This document shows positions 25,714 to 34,111 of a DNA stretch of 64,000 nt, piece by piece. Each line of letters opens with the position of its first letter. Position 1 is the first letter of the stretch. The notes beneath the pieces are model-generated. The model did no database searches and had not been told where the DNA came from. It saw nothing but the letters and a program-made list of their open reading frames with translations. Position numbers and translations under genes: made by a program. Source of the DNA: an uncultured Bacteroidota bacterium (GTDB lineage: Bacteria; Bacteroidota; Bacteroidia; Chitinophagales; Chitinophagaceae); assembly GCA_903837525.1 (NCBI GenBank), contig CAILUU010000022.1:1-64000 (forward strand), given 5' to 3'.

Positions 25714-26694
25714 AATAGAATGTTTGTTATTACTACTAATATTCGCCATTGTCCATTCTACCTTTTTTTCAAACCAATGCTTACGAACAGTACAGGCTGT
25801 TTTTGTGCAAATGGCACAACTAAAATCTAAACAACCATCACTGTGCACAAACAGTTCCATACTTTCACCAAATTCTTTTTTAACTAAAGTAGATAATTCA
25901 TCTATTTCAGTATGCGCTTCATGTACATTTAAATACCAAGGAACGGTTAAGTGACAATCTAAATGTAATGTGCCACCGTACTTTATTATACGAAGATTAT
26001 GCAAGTCGATCCAATTTTCTTTTCTATTTCCATTTAACATTATTACCATTTTTTTTAGTAACTCTTCGTCGGCTTCATCCATAATACCAGCAATAGATTT
26101 ACGAATAATTTTATAGCCAGTATAAATAATAACAAAAGAAAAAATTAACGCAACAGCACTATCTATCCAATTAATTTTTGTTGCTACTAAAAGTATTAGT
26201 CCAGCAATAATTCCAACTGTACTCCAGGTATCGGCTTGTAAATGTTTTCCGCTTGCCACTAAGGCTAAAGAATTATTTTTTTTACCTACCCGCAAACAAA
26301 TTACACCTGCCACATAATTTATAACTGCAGTAGCTGCGACTAAACTTATTCCATAATCTAACTGCTTAAGCGTATGAGGGTGCAACAAATTAGTTATGGC
26401 TTCGTAAATAATAATAAAACCAGCAACTGCTATTAAAGTGCCTTCAATAGCTGCCGAAATAAATTCTGCTTTGCCATGTCCATAAGGGTGATAATAATCT
26501 TTAGGTTTAGCAGAAAGATATAAACTATACAAGCCAATTAAAGCAGCAATGACATTTACAATACTCTCTAATGCATCAGTTAAAATAGCAATAGAATTTG
26601 TACTATACCATGCTATAATTTTTACTACAAATAGTAAAATAGCAATAGCAGTAATTATTTTTTGAATCCGTAAATTTTGTTTACTTGTTTGCAA
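25711..26694 (-). CDS. Cation diffusion facilitator (CDF) metal efflux protein
   Basis: A 327-residue CDF with about six TM segments (IITAIAILLFVVKIIAWY; ILTDALESIVNVIAALIGLYSLYL; HPYGHGKAEFISAAIEGTLIAVAG; ALVASGKHLQADTWSTVGIIAGLILL; and others). The metal sites are TDALES and LQADTWST, whose HxxxD/DxxxD residues are typical. A cytosolic ferredoxin-like domain ends in a Cys-rich tail DFSCAICTKTACTVRKHWF. The start codon is TTG: no in-frame ATG lies nearby and a -7 box sits 17 nt upstream. Zn, Fe or Mn are candidate substrates. Confidence 0.93.
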   Translation of the reverse strand: MQTSKQNLRIQKIITAIAILLFVVKIIAWYSTNSIAILTDALESIVNVIAALIGLYSLYLSAKPKDYYHPYGHGKAEFISAAIEGTLIAVAGFIIIYEAITNLLHPHTLKQLDYGISLVAATAVINYVAGVICLRVGKKNNSLALVASGKHLQADTWSTVGIIAGLILLVATKINWIDSAVALIFSFVIIYTGYKIIRKSIAGIMDEADEELLKKMVIMLNGNRKENWIDLHNLRIIKYGGTLHLDCHLTVPWYLNVHEAHTEIDELSTLVKKEFGESMELFVHSDGCLDFSCAICTKTACTVRKHWFEKKVEWTMANISSNNKHSI

Positions 26695-26711
26695 TATTAA
26701 AACGATGTAGC

Positions 26712-26719
26712 CAAAGGTA
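26712..26719 (-). promoter_or_regulatory. -7 box TACCTTTG for CDF gene
   Basis: CAAAGGTA on the plus strand reads TACCTTTG on the minus strand, 17 nt before the TTG start at 26694, supporting that unusual start. Confidence 0.55.
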
Positions 26720-26891
26720 TGATGTATATTGAAATAATTTATACGCAGAAAAAACTTAGTTAGTTGAATAGATCTATAAAGATTTGACTACTAGTAGATA
26801 ACCAGCCATAAAAAATATTCTATTAAAATACGAATAAATGCTAGAAACAAAAATATACTCTACAAACGTTATAAACTAAGCCGTTTAGCCT

Positions 26892-26899
26892 TATTTTTG
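26892..26899 (+). promoter_or_regulatory. -7 box TATTTTTG for acyl-CoA dehydrogenase
   Basis: A perfect TAnnTTTG 22 nt before the ATG at 26922. The track's TTG start (26916) adds only two residues. Confidence 0.5.
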
Positions 26900-26921
26900 C
26901 AGATATTTAAACCGATTGTTT

Positions 26922-28076
26922 ATGAATTTTGAATTTTCTGAAGAGCAAGAAATGATACGCCAAGCGGCAAGAGATTTTGCAAATAACGAATGTTTACCAG
27001 GAGTTATTGAAAGAGATGAATTACAAAAATTTCCGAAAGAACAAATAGAAAAGTTAGCAGACCTTGGTTTTATGGGAATGATGGTAAAGCCTGAATATGG
27101 CGGCAGTGGAATGGATACCATTAGCTACGTGTTAGCAATGGAAGAAATTAGTAAGGTAGATGCTAGTGTAAGCGTATGCGTTAGTGTAAACAATAGTTTA
27201 GTTTGTTACGGCTTACAAGAGTATGGAAACGAAGCTCAAAAACAAAAATATTTAGTCCCCCTAGCAAAAGGGAAAAAAGATGGCGAATTACATATTGGTG
27301 CCTTTTTATTAAGTGAGCCAGAAGCTGGTAGCGATGCTACAAGTCAACAAACTACTGCCGAAGATAAAGGCGATTACTATTTATTAAATGGTACTAAAAA
27401 CTGGATTACAAATGGTAATAGTGCAAGCACCTATTTAGTAATAGCCCAAACAGATGTAGCTAAAAAGCACAAAGGTATTAATGCACTTATTATAGAAAAG
27501 AATTGGCCAGGTGTAGTAGTTGGGGCTAAAGAAAATAAATTAGGCATTAGAGGTAGTGATACACACACCATTTTATTTAACGATGTAAAAGTGCCAAAAG
27601 AAAACAGAATTGGGGAAAATGGTTTTGGTTTTACATTTGCTATGAAAACACTTGCAGGGGGCCGTATTGGCATTGCAGCACAAGCACTAGGCATTGCAAG
27701 CGGTGCTTATGAAAGAGCCTTGGCTTATAGCAAACAACGTAAAGCGTTTGGTAAAGAAATTATGCACCACCAAGCAATACAATTTAAGCTAGCAGATATG
27801 GCAACAAAAATAGAGTGTGCAAGATTACTTTGTCTAAAATCGGCTTGGGAAAAAGATAATAAAATTGATTACACACTTAGTGGAAGTATGGCAAAAGTTT
27901 TTGCAAGCGAAACTGCCATGTGGACGGCAACCGAAGCTGTTCAAATACACGGTGGGTATGGCTTTGTAAAAGAATACCATGTAGAGCGTATGATGAGAGA
28001 TGCAAAAATTACCCAGATTTATGAGGGCACAAGCGAAGTACAACGAATTGTTATTAGCAGAAGTATTTTAAAGTAA
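26922..28076 (+). CDS. Acyl-CoA dehydrogenase
   Basis: A 384-residue FAD enzyme catalysing alpha,beta-dehydrogenation of acyl-CoA. It starts MNFEFSEEQEMIRQAARDFANNECLPGVIERDE. The central FAD/substrate region has GAFLLSEPEAGSDATSQQTTAE and NGTKNWITNG. The C-terminal helix bundle has QIHGGYGFVKEYHVERMMRDAKITQIYEGTSEVQRIVISR, where the Glu of YEGTSEVQR is the catalytic base of short-chain/butyryl-type enzymes. Length fits SCAD. Electrons should pass to the EtfAB encoded about 5 kb upstream. Confidence 0.95.
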   Translation: MNFEFSEEQEMIRQAARDFANNECLPGVIERDELQKFPKEQIEKLADLGFMGMMVKPEYGGSGMDTISYVLAMEEISKVDASVSVCVSVNNSLVCYGLQEYGNEAQKQKYLVPLAKGKKDGELHIGAFLLSEPEAGSDATSQQTTAEDKGDYYLLNGTKNWITNGNSASTYLVIAQTDVAKKHKGINALIIEKNWPGVVVGAKENKLGIRGSDTHTILFNDVKVPKENRIGENGFGFTFAMKTLAGGRIGIAAQALGIASGAYERALAYSKQRKAFGKEIMHHQAIQFKLADMATKIECARLLCLKSAWEKDNKIDYTLSGSMAKVFASETAMWTATEAVQIHGGYGFVKEYHVERMMRDAKITQIYEGTSEVQRIVISRSILK

Positions 28077-28144
28077 AATTTATTTCGCTGTTTAAAGTAA
28101 CAGGAACTACTATGGAGAAAGTAATATAAAAATGTGCAATTAAT

Positions 28145-28172
28145 TTTGCACATTTTACTTTGTATAACTTTG
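28145..28172 (+). promoter_or_regulatory. Complete Bacteroidota promoter for yggS
   Basis: TTTG at 28145-28148 and TAACTTTG at 28165-28172 have the spacing expected for -33 and -7 elements. They lie upstream of the ATG at 28206 and inside the longer track ORF, which argues against the track start at 28134. Confidence 0.65.
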
Positions 28173-28205
28173 TTATTATTTGCCAATGAGGAAAAAACAA
28201 CAAAT

Positions 28206-28868
28206 ATGCCAATACACATAGAAAAATATAAACAAATATTTATCGACCTTAATGGTAAAGCTACATTAATTGCAGTAAGCAAAACCAAACCGATAGAAGA
28301 TATACAAGCCTTATACGATTTGGGACAACGAGATTTTGGAGAAAATTATGTGCAAGAATTAGTAGATAAATACGTAAAACTACCCAAAGATATTCGCTGG
28401 CATTTTATTGGTCATTTACAAAGCAATAAAGTAAAATACATAGCCCCATTTGTACATTTAATACATGGGGTTGATAGTTTGAGTTTATTGAAAGAAATAA
28501 ACAAACAAGGGTTAAAAAATAACCGCATTATTGATTGCCTCTTGCAGATACATATTGCTAAAGAAGAAACAAAGTTTGGATTAAATAGTGATGAACTAGA
28601 GGCTGTTTTAACCGGCGAACTTTCTGTATTAAAAAATATCAGCATTACCGGGTTAATGGGTATGGCATCATTTTCAACCAATATAGATTTAGTTAGAGCA
28701 GAATTTAACTATCTCAAAAGCCTCTTTGTTAAATACACTCCATTGCAAACTGCAAACTGCAAACTGCAAATTCTCTCCATGGGTATGAGTAGCGATTATA
28801 AAATAGCTATAGAAGAGGGAAGTAATATGATACGGATAGGCAGCTTATTATTTGGTGAAAGAAAGTAA
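28206..28868 (+). CDS. yggS: YggS-family PLP homeostasis protein
   Basis: 220 residues from MPIHIEKYKQIFIDLNGKATLIAVSKTKPIEDIQALYDLGQRDFGENYVQELVDKY. The Lys in AVSKTKP binds PLP. IRWHFIGHLQSNKVKYI and the C-terminal SMGMSSDYKIAIEEGSNMIRIGSLLFGERK complete the signature. It maintains PLP balance and has no known enzymatic activity. The region before SMGMSSD contains TANCKLQ encoded by four TGCAAAC heptamers, an in-frame insertion relative to the usual short loop. The start is set by the promoter and by homology; the track start is 24 residues too early. Confidence 0.94.
   Translation: MPIHIEKYKQIFIDLNGKATLIAVSKTKPIEDIQALYDLGQRDFGENYVQELVDKYVKLPKDIRWHFIGHLQSNKVKYIAPFVHLIHGVDSLSLLKEINKQGLKNNRIIDCLLQIHIAKEETKFGLNSDELEAVLTGELSVLKNISITGLMGMASFSTNIDLVRAEFNYLKSLFVKYTPLQTANCKLQILSMGMSSDYKIAIEEGSNMIRIGSLLFGERK
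28744..28771. repeat. Four TGCAAAC heptamers inside yggS
   Basis: TGCAAAC three times and TGCAAAT once, in register, within the reading frame. The unit is a two-base relative of the TGCCAAC unit near der. Confidence 0.9.
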
Positions 28869-28970
28869 AGTAAATAATTTGTTAAAATCTTAACAACCTC
28901 TATGGAATTTGGCACAGTTTTGCATTAGTACAATTAAAGTAATAACTTTACTATGTATTACACAAACACA

Positions 28971-29825
28971 ATGAGTGCATCATTCGAATTAGAAAAAAAC
29001 ATAAAAGCTTTTTTATACACTGCCCTTATTATAGCAGTTCTATTACTTATTGCTATTTTTTTTAAGTGGCAGTTACCGCAAAATCCTACCAAAATTGCTG
29101 AAGATTTAATTGAAATAAATCTTGGAAATTTTGATGAGGGCATGGGTACTATTCAACCCTTAATTAAAGGCGATAAAGCACCAGATAATTCACCTGCCGA
29201 AGATAATACTGCCTCTGCAAGTAATGATGAACCTGCTAAAGAACAGCCAGTAGAAGATAATAATGACGAAGAAGCTGCACCAATTACTAAGCCACAAAAA
29301 GTTATTAAAACAACTACGGTTGCAAAAAATCCTACAAATGCACCTACTAAGGTAAATACCATACCTTCGGCAGCACCAACTCCAAAGCCACAAAAGCCAA
29401 AAATGGCAGGTTATAATGGACCAAATGGTGGAACTGGGAATGGAGCAAATGAAGATAATGGTTATAAATACCAAGGAAACAAACCCGGCGGCAAAGGCGA
29501 TGCTGGCGACCCTTCTGGCAACCCTGATAGTTATGGTAAAGATAAAGGCGGAAATATAGGTGGACCTCAAGTAAAATCTGGAGACCGAAAAGTAAGAAAT
29601 TACAAGTCTTACAATTTTAATGATGAGCTTGGTAAAGCCACTATAATTGCCTTAGTAAAAGTTTCGCCAGAAGGTGTTGGAAAATTTGCTGGTTTCGCCA
29701 GAGGCTCAAGTAAAACTGAACAAGCCTATGCTAATGCTATAGCTCGTTACTTACAAAAAATACAATTTGATACCGCAGACCATGAGAGTACTATAACTGT
29801 ACAATTTAATTTTAATGTAAATTAA
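28971..29825 (+). CDS. TonB-like energy transducer
   Basis: About 284 residues from MSASFELEKN. A weak promoter-like TAACTTTA ends just before the earlier ATG at 28953, favouring this start. One TM segment (AFLYTALIIAVLLLIAIFF), then a long Pro/Lys/Asn/Gly-rich periplasmic linker (QKVIKTTTVAKNPTNAPTKV, PKPQKPKMAGYNGPNGG) and a short C-terminal alpha/beta domain (GKATIIALVKVSPEGVGKF, ITVQFNFNV). This is the layout of TonB-like proteins that span the periplasm. In relatives this gene often follows exbB/exbD between yggS and folC; here no exbB/D is present. Confidence 0.85.
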   Translation: MSASFELEKNIKAFLYTALIIAVLLLIAIFFKWQLPQNPTKIAEDLIEINLGNFDEGMGTIQPLIKGDKAPDNSPAEDNTASASNDEPAKEQPVEDNNDEEAAPITKPQKVIKTTTVAKNPTNAPTKVNTIPSAAPTPKPQKPKMAGYNGPNGGTGNGANEDNGYKYQGNKPGGKGDAGDPSGNPDSYGKDKGGNIGGPQVKSGDRKVRNYKSYNFNDELGKATIIALVKVSPEGVGKFAGFARGSSKTEQAYANAIARYLQKIQFDTADHESTITVQFNFNVN

Positions 29826-29857
29826 AATTGAGTAATAAGCATTTGTATTTCAATTAA

Positions 29858-29906
29858 GCATCGTTGTGTCACTCACTTCTACGGCGTACCGTTATTGAAC
29901 TTTTAC
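29858..29906. repeat. Dispersed intergenic repeat, copy 2 (inverted)
   Basis: GCATCGTTGTGTCACTCACTTCTACGGCGTACCGTTATTGAAC is the reverse complement, with some mismatches, of the element at 19551-19600. Confidence 0.7.
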
Positions 29907-29951
29907 TGTAGAGAAGTTTTAGCAACAGAATTTAACAGAGATTACTAACTA

Positions 29952-29984
29952 AGACTAACGTAGTTTTTAAAACTACGTTAGTCT
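29952..29984. repeat. 33-nt near-perfect palindrome
   Basis: AGACTAACGTAGTTTT, one T, then AAAACTACGTTAGTCT: 16-bp arms with a single central base. It lies between the TonB-like gene and folC, flanked by AACAGAGATT- and CTCTGCGTAAACTC-like repeat debris. It could extrude as a cruciform or end the upstream transcript, though there is no T-run. Confidence 0.85.
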
Positions 29985-30081
29985 GCAACGTCTCTGCGTA
30001 AACTCTCCTAACTCCTTTGTCTGCCGTGAACCTATCCTATTAATCTGTGAAACATCTGTATCAATTTGTGGTAAAAAAAAC

Positions 30082-30089
30082 TAAATTTG
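30082..30089 (+). promoter_or_regulatory. -7 box TAAATTTG for folC
   Basis: A perfect TAnnTTTG 35 nt before the ATG at 30125. It lies inside the longer track ORF, supporting the later start. Confidence 0.5.
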
Positions 30090-30124
30090 CCATCGTACAT
30101 CTAACATCACACACCGTTCATAAA

Positions 30125-31426
30125 ATGACTTACCAGCAAACCATAGATTATCTTTTTGCACAGCTGCCCATGTTTAGTAAAATTGGGGCAGATGCATACA
30201 AAGCCAATTTAGATAACACTATTGCTTTATGTACTTTTTTAGATAATCCACAACACAAATTTAAAAGCATACATATTGCTGGCACCAATGGCAAAGGTAG
30301 TTCCAGCCATATGTTGGCAGCTATATTACAACAAAATGGCTACAAAACAGGTTTATATACATCCCCTCATTTAAAAGACTTTAGAGAGCGGATAAAAATA
30401 AATGGCGAAGAAATAAGTGAGCAATTTGTAATTGATTTTGTACAAAAAACAAAAACACTTTCCGAAAAAATAGAGCCCAGTTTTTTTGAATTAACTGTAG
30501 CAATGGCGTTTGAATATTTTGCACAGCAACAAGTTGATATTGCAATAATAGAAACTGGCTTAGGCGGAAGATTAGATAGTACAAACGTTATCTCCCCTAT
30601 TCTATCTATAATTACAACTATTGGGTACGATCATATGAATATTTTAGGAGATACCCTAGAAAAAATTGCTAGTGAAAAAGCAGGAATTATAAAACTAACC
30701 ACACCTGTTATTGTGGGTGAATATTTACCTGAGACAAAAGCAGTATTTGAACAAAAAGCAAAACTAGAAAATGCTCCCATATATTTTGTACAAGATGAAT
30801 ATAAAACAAGTAATATAAATTATACACTTGATTATCTTTCATTAGATGTTACTAATACCACACACAACATTACCCAACGTTTTAAATTAGATTTGAACGG
30901 TATGTACCAAGCTAAAAATTTGTGTACGGTTTTATATGCAGAAGGTATTTTAATGAACCAAGGATTTAACTTATCTACGCAAAATGAAAAATTGGCTTTA
31001 GCTAATGTAAAAAAACTTACAGGCTTACACGGCCGTTGGGAAGTAATTACACAAAACCCAACCGTAATAATAGATGTAGCCCATAATGAAGACGGAATAA
31101 AACAAGTAATTGATCAGTTGTCCAAAATTAATAAGGATAGTTCAACTTATCATTTTGTTTTAGGCATGGTTAAAGATAAAGATGTAGATAAAGTGCTGTC
31201 TATCTTACCAAAAAATGCACATTACTATTTTAGTAATGCACAAATACCTAGGGCGTTACCACATGATGAATTAAAGCAAAAAGCTGCTGCACATAATTTA
31301 ATTGGCAGTAGTTTTAGTGAAGTAAATAGTGCTATAGCTAATGCAAAACAACAATCAAAAACTAATGATGTAATTGTGGTTTGCGGTAGTGTGTTTTTGG
31401 TAGGTGAGGTAAAAATGACAGAATAA
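30125..31426 (+). CDS. folC: Bifunctional folylpolyglutamate/dihydrofolate synthase
   Basis: A Mur-ligase-type enzyme of 433 residues from MTYQQTIDYLFAQLPMFSKIGADAYK. The track's extra 26 residues (MKHLYQFVVKK...) have no family counterpart. Motifs: P-loop AGTNGKGSSSHMLAAIL, TSPHLKDFRERIKINGEEIS, ETGLGGRLDSTNVI, TTIGYDHMNILGDTLEKIASEKAGIIK, and C-terminal VIIDVAHNEDGIKQV. It adds glutamate to folates and makes dihydrofolate. The length is normal. Confidence 0.96.
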   Translation: MTYQQTIDYLFAQLPMFSKIGADAYKANLDNTIALCTFLDNPQHKFKSIHIAGTNGKGSSSHMLAAILQQNGYKTGLYTSPHLKDFRERIKINGEEISEQFVIDFVQKTKTLSEKIEPSFFELTVAMAFEYFAQQQVDIAIIETGLGGRLDSTNVISPILSIITTIGYDHMNILGDTLEKIASEKAGIIKLTTPVIVGEYLPETKAVFEQKAKLENAPIYFVQDEYKTSNINYTLDYLSLDVTNTTHNITQRFKLDLNGMYQAKNLCTVLYAEGILMNQGFNLSTQNEKLALANVKKLTGLHGRWEVITQNPTVIIDVAHNEDGIKQVIDQLSKINKDSSTYHFVLGMVKDKDVDKVLSILPKNAHYYFSNAQIPRALPHDELKQKAAAHNLIGSSFSEVNSAIANAKQQSKTNDVIVVCGSVFLVGEVKMTE

Positions 31427-31438
31427 AATAAACTAAAC

Positions 31439-31972
31439 CTATTTGAGATAATTCAATCCATAATGCAAACAACTAACATGCAAAGCCTGCACAATTTCAT
31501 TATCTTTTAATAGCTGTTTTACTTCATTAATGGTTAATAAAATAATTTCTATTTGCTCGTTATCGTCTAGTTTTTGTTGGGTAGTTTTTTTGCCGCCAGT
31601 TAGCAAAAATAATTCGGTAAAATTATTGAGTATGCCAGGGTTGGCCGCTACTCTACCTAAATGTTGTACGTTGGTAAAACTATACCCTGTTTCTTCTAAC
31701 AACTCTCGTTGTATAGCCTTTTCGGGGGTTTCGTTTTCATCAATAAAGCCACCTGGCAACTCATAAATAACTTGCTCAATTGGGTGGCGGTATTGTTTTA
31801 CTAGTACTATTTTATCATCTTCTGTAACAGCTACTGCACAAACACAATTTGGTAACTCCACTACATAATAAGGGTTTACTAAATGGCCGTTGGGCATTTC
31901 ACACACATCTTCTTTTGCAGTAAAATATTTGTGCTTACTAATATATTTTGAGGCTATTTTTTTCCAGTACAT
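31439..31972 (-). CDS. Nudix hydrolase, ADP-ribose pyrophosphatase-like
   Basis: A 177-residue Nudix protein. The Nudix box is GGFIDENETPEKAIQRELLEETGY, with all catalytic Glu present. The upstream VKQYRHPIEQVIYELPGG is the pattern of ADP-ribose/ADP-sugar pyrophosphatases. It is convergent with folC (12 bp apart) and 24 bp downstream of the YfiT gene on the same strand. Exact substrate not determined. Confidence 0.93.
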   Translation of the reverse strand: MYWKKIASKYISKHKYFTAKEDVCEMPNGHLVNPYYVVELPNCVCAVAVTEDDKIVLVKQYRHPIEQVIYELPGGFIDENETPEKAIQRELLEETGYSFTNVQHLGRVAANPGILNNFTELFLLTGGKKTTQQKLDDNEQIEIILLTINEVKQLLKDNEIVQALHVSCLHYGLNYLK

Positions 31973-31996
31973 AGGTAGTGTAAGCAGGTTATAAAT

Positions 31997-32524
31997 TTAA
32001 CTCCAGCCCTTATTTTCTTTTAATGTAGTTATATGTGCTAAATGATGACGGCTATGCCAAGCATACATACCTAATAAATACCAAAGTGTCATTTGTTGTT
32101 GCGTGGCAGAGTGCACAATAGTTCTATCCCACTCCTGTTGCGTAATATTTTTTAGTACACTTACCCATCGCTTGTGTAACGCATGAATAATAGTTAAAGA
32201 AATATTTATAGGCTGTTCAGTTGTATCTGCCATAGTTGCCCACAACTGTTCTTCATACGATTTTATAGTTGGATTAATTTCTGTTAACCCTAATTTAAAA
32301 CGTATGTACGCATTCATATGGCTATCGGCAATATGGTGTACAAGTTGGTTTAACGTCCAACCACCTTCACGATAGGGCGTTTGTATTTGTGCTGCATCCA
32401 AATTTTGTAAGGCATACTCCATTTTTTGAGGAAGTGTTTCAATATCTATCAACCATTTTTTAAATTGTTCGGCAGAGTAGCTTTGTGGTTCATATTTGCC
32501 TATTGGGTATTGGTTTTCTTTCAT
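31997..32524 (-). CDS. YfiT-family DinB-like metal-dependent hydrolase/thiol transferase
   Basis: A 175-residue DinB-superfamily four-helix protein. It begins YPIGKYEPQSYSAEQFKKWLIDIETLPQKMEYALQNL, typical of YfiT/BstA. The metal-site histidines are in LVHHIADSHMNAYIRFK and YAWHSRHHLAHI. The family includes bacillithiol S-transferases, but whether this organism makes bacillithiol is not shown here. It sits between FKBP and Nudix genes in the same direction. Confidence 0.92.
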   Translation of the reverse strand: MKENQYPIGKYEPQSYSAEQFKKWLIDIETLPQKMEYALQNLDAAQIQTPYREGGWTLNQLVHHIADSHMNAYIRFKLGLTEINPTIKSYEEQLWATMADTTEQPINISLTIIHALHKRWVSVLKNITQQEWDRTIVHSATQQQMTLWYLLGMYAWHSRHHLAHITTLKENKGWS

Positions 32525-32606
32525 TTTGTTGCACTCACGTGTTTATTATAGTTAACTTTTTAGTAAATGCTACTAAATTAAAATTATCGTTTGTTATTTA
32601 ATTTTA

Positions 32607-33320
32607 TTATTTTAGTACAAACGGATTTATTCCTTCCAAACTAATTTCAAAAACTAATGTACTACCAGCAAATTTTCCATTCTTACCTTCATCGCCATAA
32701 GCTAAATCGCTAGGTATAAAAACTTTCCACTTATCGCCTATACGCATTAATTGTAAAATTTGCGTCCACCCTCGTATCACATTTGTTATTTTAAAAGTAG
32801 CCACCCTCCCATTTTTATACGAATTTTCAAACTCAACTCCATCAATATACATTCCAATATAATTTACTACTACAGAGTCTTCTTTGCCTTGTATAGCAGT
32901 AGGCATAGGTGCTGTAGCTTCGCCAGATTTTATAATTTGGTATTGTAAACCATTTGGCAATACTACTACTCCTTTCTGTTTTTTATTTTCGGTTAAGAAT
33001 ATAGCACCCTTTGCTTTTTCATTCTTAAGTTTTTCTTTTCTAAAAGCCTCTAGTTGAAATTGTAAACTCATACTAATTTCTTGTTGTGTTAGTAAAGATT
33101 TTTTATTAGCAAAAACATCTTCCATAGCTTTTTTATAGATGGCCATATTTACCTTACTAATATTTTGTTGCATCATATTGGTGGCAACATTGTAACCAGC
33201 CGCATAGCTAAAACTATCTAATAAATTTTTTAGTAAAGGAGTTACTTGTTTTAATGGCTTTTGTGCTACTAGGCATAAACTAAAAAAACAACTTACGGAC
33301 ATTAATACTACTTTTTTCAT
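32607..33320 (-). CDS. FKBP-type peptidyl-prolyl isomerase, exported
   Basis: 237 residues: a signal peptide (VVLMSVSCFFSLCLVAQKP), an N-terminal FKBP dimerisation helix region (SFSYAAGYNVATNMMQQN, about 30-110), then an FKBP domain (about 115-235): GLQYQIIKSGEATAPMP, VVVNYIGMYIDGVEFENSYKNG, VIRGWTQILQLMRIGDKWKVFIPSDLAYGDEG and LVFEISLEGI. It resembles FklB/Mip proteins of the periplasm. It lies downstream of the ABC ATPase gene (29 bp), where a permease gene would be expected. Confidence 0.93.
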   Translation of the reverse strand: MKKVVLMSVSCFFSLCLVAQKPLKQVTPLLKNLLDSFSYAAGYNVATNMMQQNISKVNMAIYKKAMEDVFANKKSLLTQQEISMSLQFQLEAFRKEKLKNEKAKGAIFLTENKKQKGVVVLPNGLQYQIIKSGEATAPMPTAIQGKEDSVVVNYIGMYIDGVEFENSYKNGRVATFKITNVIRGWTQILQLMRIGDKWKVFIPSDLAYGDEGKNGKFAGSTLVFEISLEGINPFVLK

Positions 33321-33349
33321 ACTACTTTACTATTTTATTATTAATTTGT

Positions 33350-34111
33350 TTACGATTCTCTCAAATCTTTACCGGTAAGGTGTATAAATACATCCTCAAG
33401 GTTAGCTAATTTTACTTGCTTTGGTCGCTCAAAACCAGTCGCAACTAATTCATCAATCATTTTATCGGGGCTATTCAACGAAATTATTTTACCCTCATCC
33501 ATAATGGCTATTCTATCGCAAAGCTGTTCGGCTTCATCCATATAATGTGTGGTAATAATTACTGTTGTTCCCTTACGTTTAATATCTTTTATTAAATCCC
33601 ACAAATTCCTTCTAGCCTGCGGATCTAAGCCTGTTGTAGGTTCATCTAAAAATATAATTTTTGGTTTATTTATTAAGGTGGTCGCAATAGAAAAACGTTG
33701 CTTTTGGCCACCGCTCAACTCTTTAAATTTATTTTTTGCCTTATCTTCTAAATTAACCAATTTTAAAAATTCCATTGGCTCAACTTTTTGGTTATACAAG
33801 CCTGCAAACAATTGAATTAACTCCATTAAATTTAGCCCAGGATAAAAACCGGAGGTTTGCAATTGCACACCAATAATTTTTTTTATAGCACCAGGATTAG
33901 TATCTAAATTTATTCCATCTACAATTATTTCTCCACTTGTTTTATCCCTAAGAGTTTCAATAATTTCGAGTGTAGTACTCTTACCAGCTCCATTTGGCCC
34001 TAGCAATCCAAATATTTCGCCTTCATAAACATCAAACGAAATATTTTTTACTGCATTAAAATTACCATAATTTTTTACTAAGTTTTTTACCGAAATAATT
34101 ATGTTATTCAC
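33350..34111 (-). CDS. ABC transporter ATP-binding protein, no permease adjacent
   Basis: A 253-residue ATPase of the drug/daunorubicin-type class. Walker A GPNGAGKST, Q-loop GVQLQTSGFYPGL, signature LSGGQKQRFSIA, Walker B KIIFLDEPTTGLDP, and switch His in ITTHYMDEAEQLCDRIAIM. The C-terminal NLEDVFIHLTGKDLRES is the usual tail of ABC-2 exporter ATPases. It overlaps the fbp 3' end by 8 nt, implying translational coupling. The expected ABC-2 permease is not in the window: the next gene is FKBP. Confidence 0.95.
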   Translation of the reverse strand: MNNIIISVKNLVKNYGNFNAVKNISFDVYEGEIFGLLGPNGAGKSTTLEIIETLRDKTSGEIIVDGINLDTNPGAIKKIIGVQLQTSGFYPGLNLMELIQLFAGLYNQKVEPMEFLKLVNLEDKAKNKFKELSGGQKQRFSIATTLINKPKIIFLDEPTTGLDPQARRNLWDLIKDIKRKGTTVIITTHYMDEAEQLCDRIAIMDEGKIISLNSPDKMIDELVATGFERPKQVKLANLEDVFIHLTGKDLRES

